Assembly: GCF_946482605.1 (NCBI RefSeq) | Contig: NZ_CAMLSE010000021.1 | Coordinates: forward strand, 62,001 to 126,000 | Origin: an uncultured Dyadobacter sp. | Lineage (GTDB): Bacteria > Bacteroidota > Bacteroidia > Cytophagales > Spirosomataceae | Direction of reading: 5' to 3' | DNA length: 64,000 bases | Part shown: one piece after another, positions 8,025 through 16,451 of the stretch | Position numbering within the stretch: the stretch's first letter is position 1 | Layout of the letters: every line of letters starts with the position of its first letter | Translations under genes and position numbers: made by a program | Notes under the pieces: model-generated | The model's input: only the letters and a program-made list of their open reading frames with translations | Told to the model about the DNA's origin: nothing | Databases searched by the model: none

Positions 8025-9572
8025 ATGAATATGAAAAACTGGTACAAACTGACAGGGGCGTTATTGTTGCTGACATGCATTGGAAAGCGAGCAGGGGCGC
8101 AAACTCATTATGGACAGGGGGCTGGCACGCAAGGTTTGGGGCACTCGTTCTTCGGGGCTGATGCCGGAAAGGTCAATGCGGGTTCGTTTAATACCTTTTT
8201 TGGACAACAAACTGGCGCCAGTAATTCAACAGGCATGTCAAACACCTATGTAGGATACAACGCAGGCTTTGGAGGAGCGGTCAATAGCAAGAACACTTTT
8301 GTCGGAACGGAAGCGGGATACAACTGCACAGGGAATTACAATACTATTACCGGTGCCCATGCGGGTCATTCAAGCTTGGGTAACATGAATGTTTTTATTG
8401 GTTTTGAAGCTGCGCTTAACAGCGTGCAGGGTTCAAATAATACTTTCTTGGGAGCTGGTGCGGGCTTAAATAACAATGCGGATCTAAACACTTTTGTGGG
8501 CTATCGGGCCGGTTATCTTAACGATAAAGGCACTTCAAATACCTTTGTTGGGAATGAAGCTGGGTATCTTAACTCAGTGGGAGAGTCTAATGCTTTCATA
8601 GGTGTGAAAGCTGGATTTGCTAATAATGACGGCAAAGAGAATGTGTTTTTGGGCTATCTCGCAGGATCGATTAATACGAAGGGTGAAAAGAATACATATC
8701 TTGGTTACAGTTCAGGCGGTAATCCAACATTGATTAACGCAACGGCAATTGGAGCCAATGCTTTTGCAACCGCTGATAATTGTTTGATTCTGGGTTATAA
8801 AGCGAATGTCGGTATAGGAATTTCTGCACCGGCCTTTCAACTCCATTTAAGTTCAGACGATGCCGCCAAAGCCGGTTCTCCCGATTGGATAGTGGCCTCC
8901 GACAGCCGCCTCAAAAAGAACATCACCGACTTCACCGACGGCCTCGACCTTCTCAAACAAATCAAACCCGTATGGTTCCAGTACAATGGAAAAGCAGGCA
9001 TCGAAACGGGCGACAAAAAGTTCGTAGGCATCATCGCGCAGGAAATGCAGAAAATAGCGCCGTACACCATCGGGACATTCAATTATCAGGACTCACTGGG
9101 CAACAAAACCGAGTACCTCGATTACGATGCCAATGCCGTAACCTACATTCTCATCAATTCGGTGAAGGAACAGCAGCAGGTAATTGAGGAAAAGGATGCG
9201 AGAATTGCGGCTTTGGAAAAGAATCAGCTGGATTTGATGGCGCGATTGGAGGTACTTGAACAGAATCGGCCTTCCTCAGCAACTGATTTTCAAAAACCAG
9301 ATCAAACGCGCGACGTGCCTTACCTGGAACAGAATGTGCCTAATGGCTTTTCTAGCAATACTTCTATTAGATATTATATCCCTGAATTTGTAAAGGCGGC
9401 GACAATGAATATTTACAATTCCAAGGGTGTGAAGATTGACACTCGTGCCATCACGGCGCGTGGAAAAGGAGAAATGATATTTTCTGCCGAAAGTCTGCAA
9501 CGGGGTGTTCTGCTGTATGAGCTAATGGTTGATGGCAAGAGCGTGGGAGGGAAAAAGATGCTGATCGAATAA
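8025..9572 (+). CDS. secreted repeat fibre with S74 chaperone and T9SS sorting domain (copy 2)
   Basis: 515 residues with the same architecture as the gene before it: signal peptide, about 12 NTFxGxxAG repeats, S74 domain beginning at SDSRLKKNI (Ser292), a short coiled coil, and a T9SS sorting domain from LEQNVPNGF (434-515). The fibre is little more than half the length of copy 1. The start was placed at the ATG at 8025 (MNMKNWYKLTG), where the signal peptide begins; the ATG at 8031 is equally possible. The 15 bases before the start (CATCcAAACACATTAT) recur before copy 3, so the duplication included the leader. The S74 coding stretch is almost identical in DNA to copy 3. Confidence 0.85.
   Translation: MNMKNWYKLTGALLLLTCIGKRAGAQTHYGQGAGTQGLGHSFFGADAGKVNAGSFNTFFGQQTGASNSTGMSNTYVGYNAGFGGAVNSKNTFVGTEAGYNCTGNYNTITGAHAGHSSLGNMNVFIGFEAALNSVQGSNNTFLGAGAGLNNNADLNTFVGYRAGYLNDKGTSNTFVGNEAGYLNSVGESNAFIGVKAGFANNDGKENVFLGYLAGSINTKGEKNTYLGYSSGGNPTLINATAIGANAFATADNCLILGYKANVGIGISAPAFQLHLSSDDAAKAGSPDWIVASDSRLKKNITDFTDGLDLLKQIKPVWFQYNGKAGIETGDKKFVGIIAQEMQKIAPYTIGTFNYQDSLGNKTEYLDYDANAVTYILINSVKEQQQVIEEKDARIAALEKNQLDLMARLEVLEQNRPSSATDFQKPDQTRDVPYLEQNVPNGFSSNTSIRYYIPEFVKAATMNIYNSKGVKIDTRAITARGKGEMIFSAESLQRGVLLYELMVDGKSVGGKKMLIE
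8901..9199 (+). repeat. 299-bp near-identical repeat, copy A
   Basis: Matches 10527-10825 with a single difference noticed by eye (CTT versus CTC in the Leu codon of GLDLL). It encodes the S74 chaperone core. The flanking fibre and tail sequences are much more diverged. Confidence 0.85.
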
Positions 9573-9701
9573 GAATTTCCGGCAAATAATCTGAGGTGTC
9601 CATTGCTTCAATAATTCTCAGTTAATAGACTTAACGCGTCAGATTTGCACTGGTTACAAAATTCGTCACGGGTAAGTTTACCCATCTAAACACATTATCT
9701 C

Positions 9702-11216
9702 ATGAAAAAATGGTACAAAATAGCAGGCATGCTTCTAGCCGGGACATGCATAATCACGCAGGTAAACGCGCAGACGCATTATGGACAAGGGGCTGGCACA
9801 CAAGGTTTACAGCATGCATTTTTTGGAGTAGATGCCGGAAAAGTCAATACAGCTCCGTATAATACCTTTATTGGACAAACTACGGGAGCGAAAAACACTA
9901 CGGGCACTAGTAATACGTTTGTCGGCAATAACGCTGGCTATTCAAGTAATACAGGATCGTTCAATACATTTGTTGGAGGCGTCGCGGGTTATCTTAATAA
10001 TGGGGATGATAATACATTCATCGGTTTTGCTGCTGGCAATGGAAACAAGGGAGGGAACGATAATACGTTTATCGGCGTCTCAGCAGGCAATAAAAACAAG
10101 GAAGGAAACCAGAATACATTCCTTGGTAACCTCGCTGCCTCTGCTGATTCTCATGGAAATGAAAATGTCGTAGTCGGATTCAAAAGTGGACAATTCTCAG
10201 GGGGAGAGGATACGGGAAATGCTTTCTTTGGCAGCTGGTCGGGATATGAGAGCAAGGGGAATTACAATTGTTTTTTTGGTTATAAAGCCGGGATTTTCAA
10301 CACTACCGGAAGCCACAACACCTATCTGGGTTATAACAGTGGAGGGAGCGCCACACTTACAAATGCCACGGCCATAGGGACTAATGCACTGGTTACGGCC
10401 AGTTACAGCGTAGTGCTCGGCAACAATGCTAATGTAGGCATAGGTATGTCAGCTCCTGCCTTCCAGCTTCACCTCAGTACAGCCGCCGCCGCCAAAGCCG
10501 GTTCGCCCGATTGGTTAGTCGCTTCTGACAGCCGCCTCAAAAAGAACATCACCGACTTCACCGACGGCCTCGACCTCCTCAAACAAATCAAACCCGTATG
10601 GTTCCAGTACAATGGAAAAGCAGGCATCGAAACGGGCGACAAAAAGTTCGTAGGCATCATCGCGCAGGAAATGCAGAAAATAGCGCCGTACACCATCGGG
10701 ACATTCAATTATCAGGACTCACTGGGCAACAAAACCGAGTACCTCGATTACGATGCCAATGCCGTAACCTACATTCTCATCAATTCGGTGAAGGAACAGC
10801 AGCAGGTAATTGAGGAAAAGGATGCTCAACTGAAAGATATGAATGCACAGGTCGAGGCATTAGCAAAACGCCTCGAACAGCTGGAACGCATTGTAGCGTC
10901 GAGTACCGCAAAGCCTCTGACAGGAAACATGGCACGGACCGAACCGAATGCGAATGGCGTGGTGCTCGAACAGAATGTGCCAAATGGCTTTTCAGGTAGT
11001 TCATCTATTAAATACTTTGTCCCCGAAGCTGTCATAGACGCGGTGATCAATGTGTATTCAGTGAACGGTGTCAAAGTTAATTCCTATGCGGTGAAGGAAA
11101 GGGGAGAAGGCAAGCTGACAATTTCAGCCGAAGATTTTCAGAATGGCGTTTTTCTTTATGACCTCGTGACGGATGGTAAAAGCAATGGTGTGAAGAAAAT
11201 GGTAGTTCAGAAATAG
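9702..11216 (+). CDS. secreted repeat fibre with S74 chaperone and T9SS sorting domain (copy 3)
   Basis: 504 residues. Signal peptide (MKKWYKIAGMLLAGTCIITQVNAQ), about 11 NTFxGxxAG repeats, S74 domain from SDSRLKKNI (Ser275), coiled coil (KDMNAQVEALAKRLEQLERI), and T9SS type A sorting domain 422-504 (LEQNVPNGF to KKMVVQK). Closest to copy 2 in its N-terminus and in the S74 module. It is followed by a hairpin and converges on the ThuA fusion gene. Export by the T9SS and surface display are inferred from the sorting domain; the ligand is unknown. Confidence 0.85.
   Translation: MKKWYKIAGMLLAGTCIITQVNAQTHYGQGAGTQGLQHAFFGVDAGKVNTAPYNTFIGQTTGAKNTTGTSNTFVGNNAGYSSNTGSFNTFVGGVAGYLNNGDDNTFIGFAAGNGNKGGNDNTFIGVSAGNKNKEGNQNTFLGNLAASADSHGNENVVVGFKSGQFSGGEDTGNAFFGSWSGYESKGNYNCFFGYKAGIFNTTGSHNTYLGYNSGGSATLTNATAIGTNALVTASYSVVLGNNANVGIGMSAPAFQLHLSTAAAAKAGSPDWLVASDSRLKKNITDFTDGLDLLKQIKPVWFQYNGKAGIETGDKKFVGIIAQEMQKIAPYTIGTFNYQDSLGNKTEYLDYDANAVTYILINSVKEQQQVIEEKDAQLKDMNAQVEALAKRLEQLERIVASSTAKPLTGNMARTEPNANGVVLEQNVPNGFSGSSSIKYFVPEAVIDAVINVYSVNGVKVNSYAVKERGEGKLTISAEDFQNGVFLYDLVTDGKSNGVKKMVVQK
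10527..10825 (+). repeat. 299-bp near-identical repeat, copy B
   Basis: Partner of 8901-9199 (constant offset of 1626 bases). It covers the S74 coding region only. Confidence 0.85.
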
Positions 11217-11234
11217 GTCTATTACTTATATGAA

Positions 11235-11264
11235 AAAGCGGGCCTCTGTCAGGAAGCCCGCTTT
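11235..11264. terminator. hairpin between convergent fibre 3 and ThuA fusion genes
   Basis: Stem AAAGCGGGC / GCCCGCTTT with a 12-nt loop. The A-run and T-run on either side allow termination in both directions. Confidence 0.75.
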
Positions 11265-11287
11265 GATCATTCTTAGGTCATCTGCCT

Positions 11288-14200
11288 TTATAACACTGTC
11301 TTGTCAAACCGCACCGATTCGATCGAGAACAGCGGCTTATTACCGGCTTCTGCATTTTTAAACACAAAATAAACCTTGTGTAATTTACTATCGGCCGGAG
11401 CTTTCACGGGAATGCTGATCGTTTCCGATTTGTCCACTTTGCCTTCACCGATCTTCGCACCTGCGACGCCGTCGAGTCGGATTTCCAGGGTTCCGCCAGC
11501 AGATTGACCCGCTTTGCTTCCTACTGAAACAGCCAGTTTGGAAATCTCGGTCAGGTCAATATCATCGAATGCAATAAAGCCGCCATCCTTCATACCAATG
11601 ACCATTTCTTGACTATTATCCCCTTTATATTTAAAGGTGTTTCTGGTCGTGTCCGCAAGGTTTGCCATCAATGTGGCAGGACGAAGGGCAATGGTTTTAG
11701 CTCCTGTCAATGGGCCCATTGCGCCATTGCCTTTGTCGGTGTAGCTGGCTGTGAAAATGTAGGAACCGTCTTTTTTCTTTGCCTCCGTTACGTATGAGCT
11801 CTTCAACGGCTTCTTATCTACGGCTTTTTCATTGGCGAGGCCGAGAATGTATTTTACCATTTCTTCCACTTCCTCAGACTTATGCTGTGGGTGGCCAGGC
11901 ATTGCCTGCTCGCCCCAAACGCCGCTCCCGCCTTTAAGCACTTTGTCGGTGAGCGTCTTCAATGAATTGCGTTCACTGGCATATTTCTTGGCTACTTCGC
12001 GATATGCAGGTCCGATCGATTTTTTATCGACAGAATGGCAGGCTTTGCAGTCGCTCAGCTCGATCATGCGCTTGCCGGTTTCGAAACCGGTGTTGGCCTG
12101 ATGCCCCTGGGCCAATTGTGTTTTGTCAAAACCTTCGAGGTAGTTGATGGTTAAAGTGACTTCATCTTCCGGAATCTTCTTGTTCACCAGACTGCCATCT
12201 TCTTTGTCCGACACTGATACTTCGTAGTTTACAGGCTTGTCATTCCAATAAAAGGTCTTATTACCTTTGATAGCCACATCCACTTTGGGAATCGCATTGC
12301 CTGCGCGTACGATGACCTCCGAAGTGTGGGTATTGCCCGCATTGTCGGTCACTTTCAATATTGCCGTGTATTCGCCTGGCTTGGAGTAGGTAAAGCTCGG
12401 GTTAGCCAAAGTACTTTTGGGCAAACCTTTGCCAAACGACCATTCATATTTGATCGGGTCACCGTCGTGGTCCAAAGAGCCTTTGGAAGAGAAATTGACT
12501 TTCAAAGGTACAGCACCGGTGGTATTAGTCGCACTCGCGATGGCTACCGGCACGCGATTGCCCGCATTGAATGTAATGTGCGACAGACTAGCTTCGTCGT
12601 TCTGCGCAAACCAGTTAGGCCCGTATTCCAATGTGTACAGCGAGCCGTCATTCGCAAACTGCATATCGATCGGATGACTAAACTTGGTGCCTGGCATGAA
12701 CCGCTCGATGTTCTGCAGGTCGCCTTTCTCGTTCATCGTCACAATGTTGATATAATCACGGATCCAGTCGTAAGCGAAGAACTTGCCATTGTAGTAGGTT
12801 GGAAATTTGCTTTTGCTGTCCTGAAAATCGGCAGCATAATAAACTGGGCCGGCCATTGCGTTGCGCCCGCCTTTACCCACGATCGCGCCAAAATCGGGTG
12901 AGTCGGCATATGGATAGTAGATAAATGCCGGCTGTGCTGGCGGTAATTCCTGTAAACCGGTGTTGTGCGGCGAATTGTTGACCGGTTTCAAAGGATCGAA
13001 CGGCTTGCCGGATGTACTGTCGGCAAAATTGAAATCGACGTAAGGCTTATTGTCGGCAATGAACAACGGGTAGCCAAAGTAACCCGCTTTTCTGGCTTGG
13101 TTTACTTCGTCGTAGCCTCGCGGTCCACGCTTGGGATCATCCACGGAAGCATCCGGGCCTACATCACCCCAATACAAATAGCCGGTATGCTGATCCACCG
13201 AGATACGGTACGGGTTACGTGTGCCCATTACATATATCTCTGCACGGGTTTTGTCTGTCCCCGGAGGGAATAGGTTGCCTTCCGGAATGTCATAAAGATT
13301 GGTTCCACCCGGCATATTAGCACGACGGTCGCCGTAGCGTGGTTTGATGCGGAGTACTTTCCCTCTCAGTGAATTGGTATTGGAAGAAGAATGCTGTCCG
13401 TCCCAGCCTTCCCGCCCTGGACGCTCATCGATAGGCCCGTATCCATTGGATTGGAACGGATTCACGTCGTCGCCGGTCGAAAGGTAGAGATTGCCTTTGC
13501 TATCCCAGGCAATGGAACCGCCGGTGTGGCAGCAGTCTGTGCGTTTTACGGGTACAGTTAAAAGCACTTCTTCGGTGCTGAGCAGCACGGTGTCTTTTAC
13601 ATCGTCGTATTTGAACCTCGACAAGTGCTGAGCAGTATCCGCCTCCGACGATGGCGGTGAATAATACATATAGATCAGTTTGTTGGTCTTGAAATTCGGG
13701 TCAATGTTCAGCCCCATCAGGCCATATTCCTGCTTGGTGTAAACCGGAACCTCACCCACAACTTTAACCTTGCCGGTCTTAGGGTTGTAGAGTTTCACCT
13801 TGCCTTTTCTTTCGGTAAAAAGCACACGCTGATCGTCCAGCACGACCAGCTCGGTTGGTTCGTCCAGTTTGGTAGCCAGCACTTTTTTAGAGAACCGGTT
13901 TTCTTCGGGCCGGGATTTGGAGTAGTCGAGTTTGGTGGCCATGGCCCAGTTGAGCCCACCGGTGAGGTGCTTTACAAAAACCGGGTTTACGAAAGTAGCA
14001 TCTTCGTGGCCGAAGTTCGTGTAGAATGCGCGGCCGCCGTCGAACTCGTGGTACCAGGACATGGGATGGTTGTCGCCCATTTTGCCATCCTTATAGGTTT
14101 TCTCGTCAATTTTGACGAGTACATTTACCTTCGGATTGAAATTCTTGAAATCATAAAATTCATCCTTGATCTTCCATTTTTTAGGAAAGCCATCCATGGA

Positions 14201-14695
14201 AGGATGCTTGTCGTTCACAACGTAAGCCTCACCTTCCTGTACGTTCGGATTACCGGGATGGCTCAGGAATTGGGCACCGGCCAGTTTGTTGTACCAGGGC
14301 CAGTCATATTCGGTGTCGGTAGCGGCGTGGATGCCGAGGTAACCGCCGCCAGCCTGAATGTAACGCTCGAATGCGTCCTGCTGCTTGTCGTCCAGCACAT
14401 TGCCGGTCGTATTCAGGAAAATGACGGCGCTATATTTTTGCAGGTTTTTGTTGGTAAATACAGTTGCGTTTTCAGTAGTATCCACTGCAAAGCCAGTTTC
14501 CTTACCCAGTTTAATGAGGGCAGTTTTTCCGGCCGGGATAGATGAATGCCGGAACCCGGCTGTTTTGGAGAACACCAGCACGCGTTTCTCTGGCGTCACC
14601 GTCTGGGCCGTGGCCACCAGACTGCAACACGCCAGGGCCGTCACGCCGGCAATCCTGAAACGTTTCAGCACTTTTTGAAAAGGGGATTCATTCAT
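11288..14695 (-). CDS. ThuA / sugar dehydrogenase / PKD / cytochrome c / CBM6 fusion
   Basis: 1135 residues in five modules. After a signal peptide (VTALACCSLVATAQ) comes a ThuA-like, glutamine-amidotransferase fold (about 36-255: VLVFSKTAGFRHSS, GIHAATDTEYDWPWY). Then a glucose/sorbosone dehydrogenase-type six-bladed propeller (about 265-705), a PKD domain (about 715-800: LDHDGDPIKYEWSFG), a cytochrome c domain with CKACH (C883, C886, H887; likely distal Met in QAMPGHPQH) and a C-terminal CBM6-like carbohydrate-binding domain. This suggests periplasmic oxidation of a bound sugar with electrons passed to its own haem. The ATG at 14695 gives a sensible signal peptide; the frame is open 45 bases further upstream. 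It ends a sugar-catabolic gene set. Substrate unknown. Confidence 0.85.
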   Translation of the reverse strand: MNESPFQKVLKRFRIAGVTALACCSLVATAQTVTPEKRVLVFSKTAGFRHSSIPAGKTALIKLGKETGFAVDTTENATVFTNKNLQKYSAVIFLNTTGNVLDDKQQDAFERYIQAGGGYLGIHAATDTEYDWPWYNKLAGAQFLSHPGNPNVQEGEAYVVNDKHPSMDGFPKKWKIKDEFYDFKNFNPKVNVLVKIDEKTYKDGKMGDNHPMSWYHEFDGGRAFYTNFGHEDATFVNPVFVKHLTGGLNWAMATKLDYSKSRPEENRFSKKVLATKLDEPTELVVLDDQRVLFTERKGKVKLYNPKTGKVKVVGEVPVYTKQEYGLMGLNIDPNFKTNKLIYMYYSPPSSEADTAQHLSRFKYDDVKDTVLLSTEEVLLTVPVKRTDCCHTGGSIAWDSKGNLYLSTGDDVNPFQSNGYGPIDERPGREGWDGQHSSSNTNSLRGKVLRIKPRYGDRRANMPGGTNLYDIPEGNLFPPGTDKTRAEIYVMGTRNPYRISVDQHTGYLYWGDVGPDASVDDPKRGPRGYDEVNQARKAGYFGYPLFIADNKPYVDFNFADSTSGKPFDPLKPVNNSPHNTGLQELPPAQPAFIYYPYADSPDFGAIVGKGGRNAMAGPVYYAADFQDSKSKFPTYYNGKFFAYDWIRDYINIVTMNEKGDLQNIERFMPGTKFSHPIDMQFANDGSLYTLEYGPNWFAQNDEASLSHITFNAGNRVPVAIASATNTTGAVPLKVNFSSKGSLDHDGDPIKYEWSFGKGLPKSTLANPSFTYSKPGEYTAILKVTDNAGNTHTSEVIVRAGNAIPKVDVAIKGNKTFYWNDKPVNYEVSVSDKEDGSLVNKKIPEDEVTLTINYLEGFDKTQLAQGHQANTGFETGKRMIELSDCKACHSVDKKSIGPAYREVAKKYASERNSLKTLTDKVLKGGSGVWGEQAMPGHPQHKSEEVEEMVKYILGLANEKAVDKKPLKSSYVTEAKKKDGSYIFTASYTDKGNGAMGPLTGAKTIALRPATLMANLADTTRNTFKYKGDNSQEMVIGMKDGGFIAFDDIDLTEISKLAVSVGSKAGQSAGGTLEIRLDGVAGAKIGEGKVDKSETISIPVKAPADSKLHKVYFVFKNAEAGNKPLFSIESVRFDKTVL

Positions 14696-14779
14696 TATTT
14701 TGATTGGGTATTGGTTAACGTAGAAAAACCTATCTTCCATAAGGAAGACAGGTTTTCAATATACTTGTAAGAACGACAA

Positions 14780-15832
14780 TTAAAGACCCAGAACCTTCCG
14801 GTTAAACGCCTCATCTGCACCGGTTCCGGCAAAATCGTCAAATGCTTTGGTTGTCACTTCAATGATGTGACTTTCGATGAACGGTGCACCTTCCGCCGCG
14901 CCTTGTACGGGCGACTTGATGCAGCATTCCCATTCCAGAACTGCCCAACTGTCGTAGTTATATTGCGACAGTTTCGAGAAAATGGCACCGAAATCCACCT
15001 GACCATCGCCCAGTGAACGGAAACGTCCTGCCCGATCGGCCCAGCCTGCGAAGCCGCTGTAAACACCCTGCTTGCCGCTCGGGTTGAATTCCGCGTCCTT
15101 AACGTGGAATGCCTTAATGCGGTCGTGGTACAGGTCGATGAATTGGAGGTAATCCAATTGCTGTAGCACGAAGTGGCTCGGGTCGTAGTTGATATTCGCG
15201 CGGGTGTGGCCGCCGAGGTAATCTACAAACATTTCGAAAGTAGTACCGTCGAATACATCCTCACCCGGGTGCAGCTCGTAAGCCACGTCCACGCCGTTTT
15301 CGTCATACACATCCAGAATAGGTTTCCAGCGAGCTGCCAGTTCTTTGAATGCGGTTTCCACCAGCCCGGCCGGGCGCTGAGGCCATGGGTACAGGAATGG
15401 CCACGCCAATGCACCAGTGAACGACGCGCTGGCTTTCAAACCAAGGCGACGGCTCGCTTGCGCGACATATTTCAAATGCTGAGTAGCCCATTCCGCACGC
15501 GCTTTAGGGTTATTACGAACCTCAGGAACAGCAAAGCCGTCATACATTTCATCATAAACCGGGTGCGAAGCTACCAGCTGACCGATGATGTGAGAAGCAA
15601 GTTCGGTGATTTCCAAACCTTTGTCGGCTAATTTGCCTTTCAGCTCGTCCGCGTAAGTCTGTGATTCGGCAGCTTGCTTCACGTCGATCACCCGCGGGTC
15701 CCACGTAGGAAGTTGCAAGCCCTTATAACCAATGCCAGCCATGTAATCGGCGATGGTATCCAGTGAATTGAACGGAGCTTCGTCGCCAAGGAATTGAGCC
15801 AGGAAGATACCGGGGCCTTTTATTGTTTTCAT
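14780..15832 (-). CDS. sugar phosphate isomerase/epimerase, TIM barrel
   Basis: 350 residues of the xylose isomerase-like (AP endonuclease 2) TIM-barrel family. Likely metal ligands are the acidic residues of YELHPGED, NYDPSHF and LEWE and the His of FHVKD. Members act as isomerases, epimerases or 3-keto-sugar hydrolases/isomerases. There is no signal peptide, so it is cytoplasmic. It lies 84 bases upstream of the ThuA fusion on the same strand and is separated from two Gfo/Idh/MocA dehydrogenases only by the four-helix-bundle element, which supports a shared pathway of sugar oxidation and isomerisation. The exact reaction cannot be read from sequence. Confidence 0.85.
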   Translation of the reverse strand: MKTIKGPGIFLAQFLGDEAPFNSLDTIADYMAGIGYKGLQLPTWDPRVIDVKQAAESQTYADELKGKLADKGLEITELASHIIGQLVASHPVYDEMYDGFAVPEVRNNPKARAEWATQHLKYVAQASRRLGLKASASFTGALAWPFLYPWPQRPAGLVETAFKELAARWKPILDVYDENGVDVAYELHPGEDVFDGTTFEMFVDYLGGHTRANINYDPSHFVLQQLDYLQFIDLYHDRIKAFHVKDAEFNPSGKQGVYSGFAGWADRAGRFRSLGDGQVDFGAIFSKLSQYNYDSWAVLEWECCIKSPVQGAAEGAPFIESHIIEVTTKAFDDFAGTGADEAFNRKVLGL

Positions 15833-15840
15833 AATTTCAA

Positions 15841-15936
15841 TGATTGAATGACTGAATGAGTGAATGAGTGAATGAGCCGCCGTGGAGCGGGGAATGAGTG
15901 AATGAGTGAGTGTGTGAATGAGTGAGTGTGTGAATG
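15841..15936. repeat. left inverted array of TGAATGAG-type octamers
   Basis: Degenerate tandem repeats of TGAATGAG/TGAGTGAA, interrupted once by a GC-rich stretch (15875-15891). The array is complementary to 16389-16448 on the far side of the four-helix-bundle gene. Its first 33 bases (15841-15873) are identical to 38919-38951. Confidence 0.85.
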
Positions 15937-15987
15937 TTTATTGTAAGGTGAATTTTGAATCAGCAAATTTTGAACTTATGAATGTGG

Positions 15988-16356
15988 CTAGTTGGTATTT
16001 TTTCGGGCTTTGGATAGGATTTTCACAATTTCTTCGGCCTCCTGCATTAAACTTTGGAGCTTTTCTGAGGGAAGTAATCCTGTGTCTCGTATGATTTCCA
16101 TCCAAAACAGAGATTCATCGGCTTCCTCAATAGTTACACTGAGTTTAGCGTAAAATTCTCTTTGGCTTCTTGATCTGCAAACCGCCCTGTAATTAGCACC
16201 AACGGAAGAAGATGACCTTAAAAATTGTTTCCCGATAACCTTAGCCTCTTCATTCACTGGCAGAGATCTAAATAACCTGATACTTCGCAAAACGAACGAT
16301 TTGGTTCTATCTCTCAGACCATTGACAAAGAGCTCCTTGTTATCTACACTATTCAT
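15988..16356 (-). CDS. four-helix-bundle protein (S23/IVS, Avd-like family)
   Basis: 122 residues. The family signature is plain: RSSSSVGANYRAVCRSRS, QREFYAKLSVTIEEADESLFWME and a helical C-terminus. These proteins were first found encoded in intervening sequences of 23S rRNA in Leptospira and Coxiella; relatives (bAvd) bind reverse transcriptase in diversity-generating retroelements. The molecular role of stand-alone copies is unknown. The gene sits alone between two inverted repeat arrays, in the middle of a sugar operon, with no reverse transcriptase nearby. The ATG at 16356 gives the normal family N-terminus. The arrays suggest it travels as, or with, a small mobile or structural element. 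Confidence 0.88.
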   Translation of the reverse strand: MNSVDNKELFVNGLRDRTKSFVLRSIRLFRSLPVNEEAKVIGKQFLRSSSSVGANYRAVCRSRSQREFYAKLSVTIEEADESLFWMEIIRDTGLLPSEKLQSLMQEAEEIVKILSKARKNTN

Positions 16357-16388
16357 AGTTGTGTGTTAGCAAACCGGTCCTCAAAATT

Positions 16389-16448
16389 ATTCACTCATTC
16401 ACTCACTCATAATTGATTCATTCACTCATTCACTCATTCGCTCATTCA
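16389..16448. repeat. right inverted array of ATTCACTC-type octamers
   Basis: Repeats of CATTCACT, reverse-complementary to the array at 15841-15936. It ends in TCATTCAAAATTA (16442-16454), the same 13 bases that end the array near 39008. Confidence 0.85.
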
Positions 16449-16451
16449 AAA

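Noticed and set aside
15988..16356. Accessory protein of a diversity-generating retroelement
   Set aside because: No reverse transcriptase, template repeat or variable repeat was found in the window.
15841..16448. Octamer arrays as a CRISPR array
   Set aside because: The units are directly abutting, short and degenerate, with no unique spacers and no cas genes.
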